Shown one piece after another: positions 8,442-17,544 of a stretch of DNA of 58,375 nucleotides (position 1 is the first letter of the stretch; the number at the start of each line of letters is the position of its first letter). This DNA is from an uncultured Oscillibacter sp. (GTDB taxonomy: Bacteria > Bacillota > Clostridia > Oscillospirales > Oscillospiraceae). The stretch spans positions 1 through 58,375 of the forward strand of contig NZ_CANTJS010000016.1 in the NCBI RefSeq assembly GCF_947654275.1. The letters run 5' to 3'. Position numbers and translations under genes: made by a program. The notes under the pieces are model-generated. The model had not been told where the DNA came from. It did not search any database and saw nothing but the letters and a program-made list of their open reading frames with translations.

Positions 8442-8822
8442 TCAGTCCTCGTCCCCGAGTTCCTCCCGCCAGGCGTCCATCTCCGCGGCGTCCTTGTCGT
8501 CCAGGGCGTGGAGGCCGGCCCGGGCCTCCATGTGGTGGGTCAGCTCGTGGGAGAGGGTCTGGCGCAGCTCCCGGGCCCAGATTCTGGGGCTCCAGTTCTC
8601 CTGCTCCGCCAGAACGGCGAAGGAACCGAAATAGAGATTGATATACCGGCCCAGCAGATCGTGACAGTATTCGCCCATAATACACAGGTCCGGCAGCTCC
8701 GGGTCCGGCTTGGCCTCCCTCAGAAGGTTTACACCGCCGTTGAGCCCATCGAAGAGGGCGGGGGGGAAGGACTCCGCGATTTCATCCAGCAGCTCCGCCG
8801 CCTGATCGAAGCTCAGATTCAT
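8442..8822 (-). CDS. small zincin-like metallopeptidase family protein
   Basis: A 126-residue protein with the zinc motif [10 protein letters not shown] (HExxH at residues 92-96, followed by a further His) and an acidic segment after it, resembling the small metallopeptidase family PF06262. It has no signal peptide or membrane segment, so it would act in the cytoplasm. Its ATG overlaps the stop of the HAD phosphatase (ATGA), indicating translational coupling. Substrate unknown. Confidence 0.8.
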   Translation of the reverse strand: MNLSFDQAAELLDEIAESFPPALFDGLNGGVNLLREAKPDPELPDLCIMGEYCHDLLGRYINLYFGSFAVLAEQENWSPRIWARELRQTLSHELTHHMEARAGLHALDDKDAAEMDAWREELGDED

Positions 8823-9475
8823 GAGCGCTCCATGATGACGGATTCCAGCTCTTCGATGGTGTCCGCCAGGTAGTCCGCCCCGGCGGCCTCCAGGGATTCC
8901 CGGGAGCGGAAGCCCCAGGTGACGCCGCAGGTCATCAGCCGTGCGTTGTGGCCGGTCTGGATGTCCACGCTGCTGTCTCCCACGAACAGGGTTTCGTCGG
9001 TCTCCGCCTCCAGGGCCCGCATGACGCTGCAAATACCGGCGGGGTCCGGCTTTACCGGCACGCCGTCCACCTTTCCGCGGACCAGGGTAAACAGGCCGGG
9101 CAGGTAGTGGTCGATGATCTCCTGGCTGAATCCGTCGGCCTTGTTGGAGTAGACCGCCAGCTGAATCCGGGCGGCCTTCAGCCGTGCCGCCAGCTCCGGG
9201 ATGCCGGGATAGGGGTGGGTTTTTTCCATGTTGTGAGCGCCGTAATACGCGGTGAACTGAGACAGGGTGTTCATCAGCATCAGAGGGCTGCGGCAGTTCT
9301 CCGGGGAAAACCGGGAGACCAGATTGGGAATTCCGTGGCCCACCATGGTCTTGAATGTCTCCACGCTGTGCTCCGGCCAGCCGTTCCGCCGGCAAACCCA
9401 ATTGCCCGCCCCGGCCAGGTCCTCGATGGTGTCCAGCAGGGTTCCGTCCAGGTCGAAAATTACGGTACGATACAT
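8819..9475 (-). CDS. HAD-superfamily phosphatase (phosphoglycolate phosphatase-like)
   Basis: A 218-residue HAD hydrolase. Motif I is [12 protein letters not shown] (nucleophile aspartate), motif II is AVYSNKADG, motif III is GVPVKPDP with its lysine, and motif IV is FVGDSSVDI. The helical cap between motifs I and II is of the phosphoglycolate/beta-phosphoglucomutase size. The start MYRTVIF (9475) follows GAGGTGCTAT; an ATG four codons upstream is in frame but worse placed. Substrate cannot be fixed from sequence. It is the first gene of a two-gene unit with the small metallopeptidase. Confidence 0.88.
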   Translation of the reverse strand: MYRTVIFDLDGTLLDTIEDLAGAGNWVCRRNGWPEHSVETFKTMVGHGIPNLVSRFSPENCRSPLMLMNTLSQFTAYYGAHNMEKTHPYPGIPELAARLKAARIQLAVYSNKADGFSQEIIDHYLPGLFTLVRGKVDGVPVKPDPAGICSVMRALEAETDETLFVGDSSVDIQTGHNARLMTCGVTWGFRSRESLEAAGADYLADTIEELESVIMERS

Positions 9476-9546
9476 ATAGCACCTCATATCTGTTGTGTTT
9501 GGAAACGGCCAGGGCCGCAGTCCTGCCGCATAGCCGCGTAACAACA

Positions 9547-9575
9547 TTTTATCAAGCCCCGTTTTTCTTGGCAAG
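9547..9575 (-). promoter_or_regulatory. promoter of the HAD phosphatase unit
   Basis: On the minus strand TTGCCA (9575-9570), 17 bases, TAAAAT (9552-9547), 72 bp ahead of the start codon. The 340-base interval 9476-9815 holds this promoter and the divergent fumC promoter; I see no gene in it. Confidence 0.7.
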
Positions 9576-9747
9576 TGGCGAAGACGCAGAAAGCCAACCT
9601 TCCGCCGCCCCTCTTTTTAGCGCAATTGGCGAAAACGGCGGGACACAGGCGGAGGTGCCTTTGGGCCTGCGGCCGGATGGGAAGCACCTCTGTCAAAACA
9701 GCCAGCAAAGGGCCGCGCCGGGGGAAAATGTTTGCCGCTTCCCCGAC

Positions 9748-9776
9748 TTGCGTTTGTCCCCGCTTCCCGATATAAT
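9748..9776 (+). promoter_or_regulatory. promoter of fumC
   Basis: TTGCGT (9748-9753), 17 bases, a consensus TATAAT (9771-9776), 40 bp ahead of the fumC start. Confidence 0.8.
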
Positions 9777-9815
9777 AGGAGCATCGCAAATCTTTGACAA
9801 AACGGGGAGGATGCT

Positions 9816-11174
9816 ATGAATATTCGGATGGAACACGACACCATGGGTGAGATCGCCGTCCCGGCGGACCGCCATTGGGGCGCGCAGACCCAGCGGAGCC
9901 TGGAGAATTTCAAAATCGGCGGCCAGAGGCAGCCCAAGGAGATCATCGAGGCCTTCGCCTATCTGAAGGAGGCCTGCGCCCTGGCCAACGCCGCCGCCGG
10001 CAAGCTGACGGAGGAGCAGGCCCAGGCCATCGCCGCCGCCTGCCGGGAGATTCGGGCGGGGAAGTGGGACGAGGAGTTTCCCCTGGTGGTCTGGCAGACC
10101 GGCAGCGGCACCCAGACCAATATGAATGTCAACGAGGTCATCGCCCATCTGGCGGCGGACCGGGGGGTCAGGCTCCACCCCAACGACCATGTCAACGCCT
10201 CCCAGTCCTCCAATGACACCTATCCCTCCGCCCTCCATATCGCCGCGGCTCTGTCGGTGACAAATCAGGTTCTCCCGGCGGCGGAGCGGCTGGCGGCAGC
10301 GTTTCAGGACCTGGAAAACGCCTGGCCGGACCTCATTCGCATTGGCCGGACCCATCTTCAGGACGCCACGCCGCTGAAATTCGCCCAGGAGGTCTCGGGC
10401 TGGCGGAACCTGGTGGAGGCCCCCTGCCGGATGCTCCGGACTGCCCGGGAGGAGCTTTGCAGGCTGGCCATTGGCGGCACCGCCGTGGGCACCGGCCTCA
10501 ACGCCCCCAGGGGCTATGACGAGGCCGTGTGCGGGAAGCTGTGCGAGCTGACGGGCCTGCCCTTCCAGCCGGACCCCAACAAGTTCCACGCCCTCACCAG
10601 CAAGGACGCCCTGGTATTCTCCCACGGCGCGCTGAAGGCCCTGGCGGCGAATCTCATGAAGATTGCCAACGACATCCGCTGGGAGGCCAGCGGCCCCCGC
10701 TGCGGCATGGGAGAGCTCCGTATCCCGGAGAACGAGCCCGGCAGCTCCATCATGCCCGGCAAGGTGAACCCCACCCAGTGCGAGGCCGTCACCATGGCCG
10801 CCGTGCAGGTGATGGGCAACGACGCCGCCATCGGCTTCGCCGCCAGCCAGGGGAATTTCCAGCTGAATGTCTTCCTGCCGGTGTCGGCCTATAATTTCCA
10901 GCTCTCCGCCCGGCTTCTGGCCGACGCCATGGATTCCTTCCGGGTCCACTGCGTGGAGGGCATCGTCCCCAACGAAGAGAAGATGAAGGAAAATCTGAAC
11001 AACTCTTTGATGCTGGTGACCTGCCTGACGCCGAAGATTGGCTATGAGCAGGCGGCGGCCTGCGCCAAGAAGGCCCTCCACGACGGCACCACCCTGAAAG
11101 AGGCGGTCCTCTCTCTGGGTCTGCTGACGGCGGAGGAATTCGACGAGACGGTCAGGCCGGAAAAGATGGTGTGA
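9816..11174 (+). CDS. fumC: class II fumarate hydratase
   Basis: The 452-residue product is full length for iron-independent fumarase, a tetrameric cytoplasmic enzyme interconverting fumarate and malate. The opening [22 protein letters not shown] is characteristic. [24 protein letters not shown] and [11 protein letters not shown] contribute to the active site, and the mobile loop signature [11 protein letters not shown] carries the catalytic serine. GGGGAGGA precedes the ATG. It is transcribed alone from a strong promoter and ends at a terminator. Confidence 0.97.
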   Translation: MNIRMEHDTMGEIAVPADRHWGAQTQRSLENFKIGGQRQPKEIIEAFAYLKEACALANAAAGKLTEEQAQAIAAACREIRAGKWDEEFPLVVWQTGSGTQTNMNVNEVIAHLAADRGVRLHPNDHVNASQSSNDTYPSALHIAAALSVTNQVLPAAERLAAAFQDLENAWPDLIRIGRTHLQDATPLKFAQEVSGWRNLVEAPCRMLRTAREELCRLAIGGTAVGTGLNAPRGYDEAVCGKLCELTGLPFQPDPNKFHALTSKDALVFSHGALKALAANLMKIANDIRWEASGPRCGMGELRIPENEPGSSIMPGKVNPTQCEAVTMAAVQVMGNDAAIGFAASQGNFQLNVFLPVSAYNFQLSARLLADAMDSFRVHCVEGIVPNEEKMKENLNNSLMLVTCLTPKIGYEQAAACAKKALHDGTTLKEAVLSLGLLTAEEFDETVRPEKMV

Positions 11175-11220
11175 CAGCGGCGGAACAGGATGGACGCTGA
11201 ATTTGTTGGCTCCCGTCCGC

Positions 11221-11252
11221 AGGTCTTTTATTCCGCTATCAAAGACCTTTTT
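11221..11252 (+). terminator. terminator after fumC
   Basis: AGGTCTTT (11221-11228) and AAAGACCT (11241-11248) form the stem, followed by TTTT. A second imperfect hairpin, with arms AAACGGC near 11268 and GCCGTTT near 11313, lies between it and the his promoter. Confidence 0.7.
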
Positions 11253-11404
11253 GTCTATGCCAAATGGAAACGGCCCTCCGCCTTGCAGGACCTGGACGCT
11301 CCTTGGACGGGAGCCGTTTTCCCGTCGGTACGTGCAAAATCGTCTTGCAGAAACCGGAGCTTTTGTTAAAAACAGAAAATTCTGTTTCACTATCGAATTA
11401 GCGC

Positions 11405-11433
11405 TTTACTTTATTAAAAGACTGGAGTACACT
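11405..11433 (+). promoter_or_regulatory. promoter of the his operon with an overlapping inverted repeat
   Basis: TTTACT (11405-11410), 17 bases, TACACT (11428-11433). ACTTTA (11408) and TAAAGT (11433) form an inverted repeat spanning the promoter and could be an operator. No T-box motif or His-rich leader peptide was found in 11175-11474. Confidence 0.6.
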
Positions 11434-11474
11434 AAAGTCCATCAATGGGGCGCGGCCCCACAAGGAGGAACCCC

Positions 11475-13049
11475 ATGGAATTGGATCTGAACATTCTCCG
11501 GCCTCAGGAGCGGGTCTCTTTGCAGCTGAGGCTGCTGTACGAGCAGGCGGGCTTCCGCCAGTATCACATGGGCCGGTTTGAGGAATACGGCCTCTATCAG
11601 GAAAACCGGCGGTTTCTGGCCTCCGACCAGGTCATCACCTTCACGGACCTGGACGGGCGGCTGCTGGCGCTGAAGCCGGACGTGACCCTCTCCATCGCCA
11701 AGAACGCCCAGTATGAGGCGGGGGGCTGCGGCCGCTTCTACTATCTGGAAAACGTCTACCGCCCCAGCCAGGAGAGCCACACCTTTCAGGAGATACGGCA
11801 GATGGGCCTGGAGTGCATCGGCGCGGTGGACGCCGCCGTCACGGCTCAGGCCGTGTCCCTGGCCTGGCGGTCGCTGGCCCTGACGGGCCGGGATTTTGTG
11901 CTGGAGCTCAGCCATATGGGCTTTGTCACGGGCCTTCTGGACGCCGTGGGAGCCCCGGAGCACATCCGCCCCCGGCTGCTGGCCTGTCTCCGGGACCGGA
12001 ATCTCCACGAGCTTCAGGACGCCTCCGAGGCGGCGGGACTCTCCCGCCAGGGGGCCGACGCCCTGAGGCGGCTGGGGACCCTCTCCGGGGACTGGGAATC
12101 CGTGCTGGAGGCGGCGGAGCCCATTGCCCTCAACGCCGCCATGGGAGCCGCCCTGACGGAGCTGCGGGAGCTCTGCGGAGCCCTGACGGCGGAGGGGCAG
12201 ACGGAGTGCCTGCGGCTGGACCTGTCTCTGGTCAACGACATGGATTATTACAACGGCCTGGTTTTGCAGGGCTATCTGGCGGGCCTGCCCCGGGCGGTGC
12301 TCCGGGGCGGACGGTACGACCCCCTGGCGGAGCAGTTCCGCCCCGGCGGGAAGGCGGTGGGCTTCGCCCTGTATCTGGACGAGCTGGACCGTCTGGGGGA
12401 CGCCGCGGAGCGGGAAGAACCGGTGATGCTGAATGTGGCTCTGCCCAAGGGCCGTTTGGGGGACAAGGTTTACAAGCTCCTGGCGGGCGTGGGCTACGGC
12501 TGCCCCGAGGACTACAACGAGAGCCGCAAGCTGGTGGTGGAAAATCCCGAGGCCGGTATCCGTTACTTCCTGGTGAAGCCCAGCGATGTGGCGATTTATG
12601 TGGAGCACGGCGCGGCGGACATCGGCATCGTGGGCAAGGATATTCTGGAGGAATCCGGCGCCGATGTGTACGAGCTGATGGACACAGGTCTGGGGAAGTG
12701 CCGCATGTGCGTGGCTGGTCCGGAGGACTTCGCGGACGACCCCAGCCGTACCCTTCGGGTGGCGACCAAGTTTGTGAATATTGCCAAGGATTATTATGCG
12801 GCCCGGGGCCGGGACATCGACATCATCAAGCTCAACGGGTCCATTGAGCTGGCCCCTCTGCTGGGCCTCTCCGATGTGATTGTGGACATTGTGGAGACGG
12901 GGACCACCCTGCGGGAAAACCATTTGAAGGTGCTGACGGAATTTATGCCCATCTCCGCCCGCTTCATCGCCAACCGGGCCAGCTTCCAGTTCAAGGGCCG
13001 GGAGATAGAAGCGCTGCTGAAGAAATTGAAGGAGGCGGCGGTCTCATGA
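11475..13049 (+). CDS. hisZG: HisZ-HisG fusion: regulatory plus catalytic subunit of ATP phosphoribosyltransferase
   Basis: A single 524-codon frame, starting at the ATG behind AAGGAGGA. Residues 1 to about 310 are HisZ, the class II histidyl-tRNA synthetase paralogue without ligase activity: LKPDVTLSIAKN, RFYYLENVYR, EIRQMGLECIG and LRGGRYDPLAEQF are recognisable. From M318 (MLNVALPKGRLGDKVYKL) the protein is short-form HisG, with the PRPP-binding DIVETGTTLREN near residue 480. Short HisG needs HisZ for activity and feedback inhibition by histidine, and they are usually separate genes; here they are covalently joined with a short linker (DAAEREEPV). It catalyses the first committed step, PRPP + ATP to phosphoribosyl-ATP. 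The stop overlaps the hisD start (ATGA). Confidence 0.95.
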   Translation: MELDLNILRPQERVSLQLRLLYEQAGFRQYHMGRFEEYGLYQENRRFLASDQVITFTDLDGRLLALKPDVTLSIAKNAQYEAGGCGRFYYLENVYRPSQESHTFQEIRQMGLECIGAVDAAVTAQAVSLAWRSLALTGRDFVLELSHMGFVTGLLDAVGAPEHIRPRLLACLRDRNLHELQDASEAAGLSRQGADALRRLGTLSGDWESVLEAAEPIALNAAMGAALTELRELCGALTAEGQTECLRLDLSLVNDMDYYNGLVLQGYLAGLPRAVLRGGRYDPLAEQFRPGGKAVGFALYLDELDRLGDAAEREEPVMLNVALPKGRLGDKVYKLLAGVGYGCPEDYNESRKLVVENPEAGIRYFLVKPSDVAIYVEHGAADIGIVGKDILEESGADVYELMDTGLGKCRMCVAGPEDFADDPSRTLRVATKFVNIAKDYYAARGRDIDIIKLNGSIELAPLLGLSDVIVDIVETGTTLRENHLKVLTEFMPISARFIANRASFQFKGREIEALLKKLKEAAVS

Positions 13050-14329
13050 TGAAAATTCTGGAGTTTAACAGCTTGTCTCCGGAGGAGTTTTTGAACCGGG
13101 ACATCCAGGCAGAGGAGGACGTCTCCGAGGCCGTGGACGCGATCATCCGGGAGGTACGGACGCGGGGAGACGCCGCCCTGCTGGAGTATACGGAGCGGTT
13201 CAACGGCGTAAAGCTGGCCCGGGAAACTCTTCGGGTGAGCGCCGGAGCGTTCGCCGCCGCCCGTGAGGCGGTGGACCCTTATTTCATGGAGACGCTGAGG
13301 GCGGCGGCGGAGAACATTCGGCGCTTCCATGAACGGCAGAGGCACAATGATTTTATTCTGACAGACCGGGCGGGGGTCATCATGGGCCAGCGGTGGACCC
13401 CCATTGAAAAGGTGGGCATCTGCGTGCCCCGGAGCCCGGAGGCCTTTCCCTCCACAATTCTGATGAACGTGATTCCGGCCCGGATTGCCGGGGTGGAGGA
13501 GATTGTTGTCGTCACACCGCCGGGAGAGGACGGGACTGTCAGCCCGGAGGCCCTGATGGCCGCAGAGCTGGCAGGGGCGGCGGAGGTCTTCAGGATTGGC
13601 GGGGCCCAGGCCGTGGCGGCTCTGGCCTATGGGACGGAGACCGTGCCCCGGGTGGACAAGATTGTGGGCCCCGGCGGAATCTATGTGGCCACCGCCAAGC
13701 GGAAGGTTTTTGGCCGGGTGGACATCGACATGATTGCCGGCCCCAGCGAGATTCTGGTGCTGGCCGACGGGAAAACCAATCCCATGTGGGCGGCGGCGGA
13801 CCTGCTGAGCCAGGCGGAACACGATGCGCTGGCCTCGGCGGTGCTGGTAACGGACAGCCGGAGGCTGGCGGAGTCCGTTCAGGCGGAAGTGGAGCGGCAG
13901 CTGGAGAACCTGCCCCGGAAGGAGATTGCCCGCCAGTCCATTGAGGACAACGGAAAAATCATTGTGACGGACAGCCTGGACAAAGCGGTGGAGGTTGTCA
14001 ACCGCATCGCCCCGGAGCATCTGGAGCTGTGCGTGGACGATCCGTTTGCCCTGCTTCCCCAAATCAGAAACGCCGGAAGCGTCTTCCTGGGCCGGTCCAC
14101 GCCGGAGGCCCTGGGGGACTATTTCGCCGGGCCCAACCATACCCTGCCCACCAGCGGCACCGCCCGTTTTTCCAGCCCTCTGGGAGTGGACGATTTTATG
14201 AAGCGCTCCAGCTTCCTCTGCTATGACCGGGCGGCTCTGTCCGCCTGCGCGGACCGGGTAGCGGACTTTGCCCGCCGGGAGGGGCTGGAGGGACACGCCC
14301 GGTCGGCCCTTTCCAGAAAAGAGGACTGA
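13046..14329 (+). CDS. hisD: histidinol dehydrogenase
   Basis: 427 residues, starting ATGATG inside the hisZG stop. It performs the last two steps of histidine synthesis, NAD-dependent oxidation of histidinol through histidinal to histidine. Signatures include the segment around IDMIAGPSEILVLAD, the zinc-ligand region LLSQAEHDAL and the C-terminal catalytic/zinc segment with GPNHTLPTSGTARFSSPLGV. Full length, no anomalies. Confidence 0.97.
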   Translation: MMKILEFNSLSPEEFLNRDIQAEEDVSEAVDAIIREVRTRGDAALLEYTERFNGVKLARETLRVSAGAFAAAREAVDPYFMETLRAAAENIRRFHERQRHNDFILTDRAGVIMGQRWTPIEKVGICVPRSPEAFPSTILMNVIPARIAGVEEIVVVTPPGEDGTVSPEALMAAELAGAAEVFRIGGAQAVAALAYGTETVPRVDKIVGPGGIYVATAKRKVFGRVDIDMIAGPSEILVLADGKTNPMWAAADLLSQAEHDALASAVLVTDSRRLAESVQAEVERQLENLPRKEIARQSIEDNGKIIVTDSLDKAVEVVNRIAPEHLELCVDDPFALLPQIRNAGSVFLGRSTPEALGDYFAGPNHTLPTSGTARFSSPLGVDDFMKRSSFLCYDRAALSACADRVADFARREGLEGHARSALSRKED

Positions 14330-14330
14330 T

Positions 14331-14969
14331 ATGGAGAAGAAAAATTATGAGCAGGTCAGGGCCCTGGTGGAGAATTGGGACTATGAATGGGGCTGCGGCC
14401 CCTGGGAGGATTCCCTGCCGGAAGCGGACGAGCTCCGGGAACTGAACCGGCTGACCGGGCGGGAATGGACTGCCGGGGACGTCCGGGAACTCTGCTTTGA
14501 ATTTTCCAGTCATAATTCCCTGGAGGAAACGGTCTATTTCCTCTTCCATGGAGATTATCCGCCGGTGACCAATGTGAATCTGGTGTTTTACCGTCTGAAG
14601 CCCGGCGCGGTGCTGGACCCCCAAACAGTCTATGAAAAGTATCGTCTCGGCAATCAGATGAAGGCGCTGGTCCCTCTGCCCGCGGAGGAGATCACAGAGG
14701 CCCTCCGGGCACTGCCGGGCTTTCGGGAGCATTCATGGAATGGATATCAGCCGGAGGGACTCCGCATGGACTGCCTGGAGCAGCCGGACGCCTGGAGCGA
14801 CGTCCATTTTTGGACATTCTGGTATGGCGGGCGGAACAACCCTTGCCAGGACCATGTGCTGAATATCTGCTGCCGTGATCTGAGCGAAGACCAGATCCAG
14901 GCCCTTCTGGATGTCATGGCGGGCTTTGAAATCCCCCTCCGGTATCGGGAGGAGGACCACAACTACTGA
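14331..14969 (+). CDS. hypothetical protein inside the his operon
   Basis: A 212-residue acidic protein beginning two bases after hisD. It has several tryptophans and paired cysteines near the C-terminus (VLNICCRDLSEDQ), no membrane segment and no motif I recognise. The pattern DPQTVYEKYRLGNQMKALVPLPAEEITEALRALPGF suggests a helical, possibly DUF-type cytoplasmic protein. It is co-transcribed with hisD, but nothing links it to histidine synthesis. Confidence 0.75.
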   Translation: MEKKNYEQVRALVENWDYEWGCGPWEDSLPEADELRELNRLTGREWTAGDVRELCFEFSSHNSLEETVYFLFHGDYPPVTNVNLVFYRLKPGAVLDPQTVYEKYRLGNQMKALVPLPAEEITEALRALPGFREHSWNGYQPEGLRMDCLEQPDAWSDVHFWTFWYGGRNNPCQDHVLNICCRDLSEDQIQALLDVMAGFEIPLRYREEDHNY

Positions 14970-14971
14970 GT

Positions 14972-15050
14972 TATTAGGAATGAGGAATTAGGAATGAGTA
15001 ATTGACTCCTAACGCGGGAAATTCCTAACTCCTAATTTCTAATTCCTAAT
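14972..15050. repeat. AT-rich palindromic repeat between operon genes
   Basis: The left half holds TATTAGGAAT, GAGGAATTAGGAATGAG; the right half holds ATTCCTAACTCC, TAATTTCTAATTCCTAAT. The halves are near-complementary over about 30 bases around a short GC loop, giving a long hairpin. AT content contrasts with the surrounding genes, as expected of a small non-autonomous repeat or MITE-like insert. It lies between two his genes and may cause partial termination or mark an RNA-processing site. Confidence 0.7.
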
Positions 15051-15067
15051 AGAAAGAAGGTTATCTT

Positions 15068-16132
15068 ATGAGTCAATTCCTCTCTTTGGAGGCCCTTCGC
15101 TGCGCACCCTACACCCCCGGCGAACAGCCCCAGGACCAGCAGTATATCAAGCTGAACACCAACGAAAGCCCCTTTCCGCCCTCGCCCCGGGTGACGAAGG
15201 CCGTCAGCAGGGCGGAGCTGCAAAAGCTCTACCTGTATTCCGATCCCGCCTGCGCCGCGCTGAACGCCGCCATTGCCAGGTACTATGAGCTTCAGCCGGA
15301 AAACGTTATCACCGGCAACGGCTCCGACGAGATTCTGGCCTTTGCCTTCCGGGCCTTCTGCGGCCAGGGGAAGCCCGCCGCCTTTGCCGACATCACCTAT
15401 GGCTTTTACGAGGCCCAGACCGCCCTCTTCGGACTGGAGGCGGAGCGGATTCCTCTCCGGGAGGATTTCTCCCTGAATGTGGAGGACTACATGGAGTTTC
15501 CCGGCCCCATTTTCATCGCCAACCCCAACGCCCCCACCGGCATGGCCATTCCCCGGGCGGACATCCAGAGGCTTCTGGAGAAGGACCCCGGCCGGGTGGT
15601 GGTGGTGGACGAGGCCTATGTGGACTTCGGCGGGGAGAGCTGCGTCCCCATGATTTACCGCTATGACAATCTTCTGGTGGTGCAGACCATGTCCAAGAGC
15701 CGGTCTCTGGCCGGGGGCCGCGTGGGCTTCGCCATGGGCCATGCCGGACTCATTCAGGACCTGAACCGGGTGAAGTACAGCTTCAACCCCTATAATGTCA
15801 ACCGCCTCTCCCTGATTGCCGGGGCCGCCGCCGTGGAGGACGCCGCCTATTTCGAGACCTGCTGCAAGGCTGTTCAGGGGAACCGGGCCTGGCTGACGGG
15901 AGAGCTGGAGCGGCTGGGCTTCACGGTGCTGCCCTCCTCCGCCAACTTTGTCTTCGCCAAATCCCAACGCATCTCCGGCGGGGAGCTGTACCGGCTGCTG
16001 AAGGAGGAGGGCATTCTGGTCCGCTGGTTCGACAAGGACCGCCTGCGGGACTTCGTCCGCATCACCATCGGTTCCATGGAACAGATGGCGGCTCTGGCGG
16101 ACGCCCTGGACCGGATTCTGGAAGCGCTGTAA
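15068..16132 (+). CDS. hisC: histidinol-phosphate aminotransferase
   Basis: 354 residues, a fold-type I PLP aminotransferase converting imidazole-acetol phosphate and glutamate to histidinol phosphate. YIKLNTNESPFPPSP near residue 28, the N-P-N of FIANPNAPTGM, VVVDEAYVDF and the PLP lysine in TMSKSRSLAGGRVGF follow in order, with the C-terminal arginine region VRITIGSMEQM. Ribosome site AAGAAGG lies just after the palindromic repeat. Confidence 0.95.
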   Translation: MSQFLSLEALRCAPYTPGEQPQDQQYIKLNTNESPFPPSPRVTKAVSRAELQKLYLYSDPACAALNAAIARYYELQPENVITGNGSDEILAFAFRAFCGQGKPAAFADITYGFYEAQTALFGLEAERIPLREDFSLNVEDYMEFPGPIFIANPNAPTGMAIPRADIQRLLEKDPGRVVVVDEAYVDFGGESCVPMIYRYDNLLVVQTMSKSRSLAGGRVGFAMGHAGLIQDLNRVKYSFNPYNVNRLSLIAGAAAVEDAAYFETCCKAVQGNRAWLTGELERLGFTVLPSSANFVFAKSQRISGGELYRLLKEEGILVRWFDKDRLRDFVRITIGSMEQMAALADALDRILEAL

Positions 16133-16144
16133 GGAGGGATGAAC

Positions 16145-16732
16145 ATGCGGACCGCAACCATACGGCGGGACACACGGGAGACGCAGATTCAGCTGACATT
16201 GAACCTGGACGGAACGGGGAAGGCGGAGATTGCGTCCGGCTGCGGCTTTCTGGACCACATGCTGGAGCTCTTCGCCCGCCATGGGGATTTCGACCTCTCT
16301 GTGACCTGTCATGGAGACACCCAGGTGGACGATCACCACAGCGTGGAGGATATCGGCATCTGCCTGGGCAGGGCGTTTCAGGAGGCGCTGGGGGACAAGC
16401 GGGGGATTGTCCGCTACGGGCAGTTTCTCCTGCCCATGGATGAGACCCTGGTCCTCTGCGCCGTGGACCTCTCCGGACGGGACTATCTGGGCTGGGCGGT
16501 GAATCTGCCCGCCGCCAGGGTGGGGAGCTTTGACACGGAGCTGGCCCAGGAATTCTGGCTGGGCTTCATCCGGAACTGTCCCGGCTCCCTCCATGTCCGG
16601 CAGATGGCGGGGGAGAACACCCACCATATTTTAGAGGCTGTTTTCAAGGGCCTGGGCCGGACGCTAAAGGCCGCCGTGGCCCTTGACCCCGGGCACCCGG
16701 ACGAAATACCCAGCACAAAGGGGGTCCTGTAA
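16145..16732 (+). CDS. hisB: imidazoleglycerol-phosphate dehydratase
   Basis: 195 residues. The start used is ATG 16145, eight bases after AAGGAGG; an ATG at 16139 overlaps the ribosome site and is less likely. The manganese-binding motifs CGFLDHMLELFARHG and DDHHSVEDIGICLG are intact, as is ENTHHILEAVFKGLGRTL near the C-terminus. Monofunctional type: the phosphatase domain found in enterobacterial HisB is absent and is supplied by the PHP-type HisJ at the end of the operon. Confidence 0.96.
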   Translation: MRTATIRRDTRETQIQLTLNLDGTGKAEIASGCGFLDHMLELFARHGDFDLSVTCHGDTQVDDHHSVEDIGICLGRAFQEALGDKRGIVRYGQFLLPMDETLVLCAVDLSGRDYLGWAVNLPAARVGSFDTELAQEFWLGFIRNCPGSLHVRQMAGENTHHILEAVFKGLGRTLKAAVALDPGHPDEIPSTKGVL

Positions 16733-17344
16733 ATGATTGCCATTGTGGATTACGGCGTGGGAAATCTGTTCTCCCTGACCTCCAGCCTTCATGCCCTGGG
16801 ACTGGAAACCGAGGTGACCCGGAACCCGGAGAAGCTCCGGGCGGCAGAACGCATTGTGCTTCCCGGCGTGGGGGCCTTTGGAGACGCCAGAGAAAAGCTG
16901 GACGCCACGGGGCTGATTCCCGTCCTGCTGGAGGAGGCGGCGCGGAAGCCCCTCCTGGGCATCTGCCTGGGGATGCAGCTGCTGTTCGACAGGGGCTTTG
17001 AGTACGGCGAGCACGCCGGACTGGGGCTGATTCCCGGCGAGGTGGCGTCTTTGGGGGAGGACCTGGAGGACGGGACGCTGAAGGTTCCTCACATGGGCTG
17101 GAACAGCTTGGATATCAGGAAGGACGACCCGCTGTTCAGGTATTTCAGGAACGGGGAATATGTTTACTATGTCCACAGCTTTTACGCCCGGCACTGCGGG
17201 GACGATATTCTGGGGACCTCTCAATACGGAAACGTGGCCGTCACCGGCGCGGTTCGACGGGGGAACGTCTGGGGCGCTCAGTTCCACCCGGAAAAATCCG
17301 GGGACGCGGGGCTGCGGCTGCTGAAGGCATTTGCGGAATTGTGA
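16733..17344 (+). CDS. hisH: imidazole glycerol phosphate synthase, glutaminase subunit
   Basis: 203 residues, starting directly after the hisB stop. Class I glutamine amidotransferase with nucleophile cysteine in LLGICLGMQLLF, and the His-Glu of QFHPEKSG completing the triad. It delivers ammonia to HisF, encoded 1.4 kb downstream after three other genes. Confidence 0.96.
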   Translation: MIAIVDYGVGNLFSLTSSLHALGLETEVTRNPEKLRAAERIVLPGVGAFGDAREKLDATGLIPVLLEEAARKPLLGICLGMQLLFDRGFEYGEHAGLGLIPGEVASLGEDLEDGTLKVPHMGWNSLDIRKDDPLFRYFRNGEYVYYVHSFYARHCGDDILGTSQYGNVAVTGAVRRGNVWGAQFHPEKSGDAGLRLLKAFAEL

Positions 17345-17354
17345 GGTGCGGAAT

Positions 17355-17525
17355 ATGAAAAAACAGCTGGCAGGGTTTGCCTGGATGTTCTTCGGGCTGC
17401 TGCTTTACTTTGTCCTGAGAGATGTGTGGACGCCGGTCATTGGAGATTATATCTGGGCCGTGTCGCTGCTGTGCGGCATCGCCGGCCTTGTGACGGTGCT
17501 CCGGCACAGCGGTTCCGGAGATTAG
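17355..17525 (+). CDS. small membrane protein of 56 residues
   Basis: The ATG follows TGAGGTGCGGAAT. Two hydrophobic segments (about residues 6-22 and 32-50), separated by RDVWTPVIGDY, indicate a two-pass inner-membrane peptide with a basic N-terminus. No family recognised. It is inserted between hisH and the flavin-binding protein gene in the operon; role unknown. Confidence 0.65.
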   Translation: MKKQLAGFAWMFFGLLLYFVLRDVWTPVIGDYIWAVSLLCGIAGLVTVLRHSGSGD

Positions 17526-17544
17526 GAAAAATTGAGGTAAGAGT

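Noticed and set aside
11175..11474. T-box or histidine attenuator ahead of the his operon
   Set aside because: No AGGGTGG-CCGCG core and no run of His codons was seen; only a terminator, one hairpin and a promoter.
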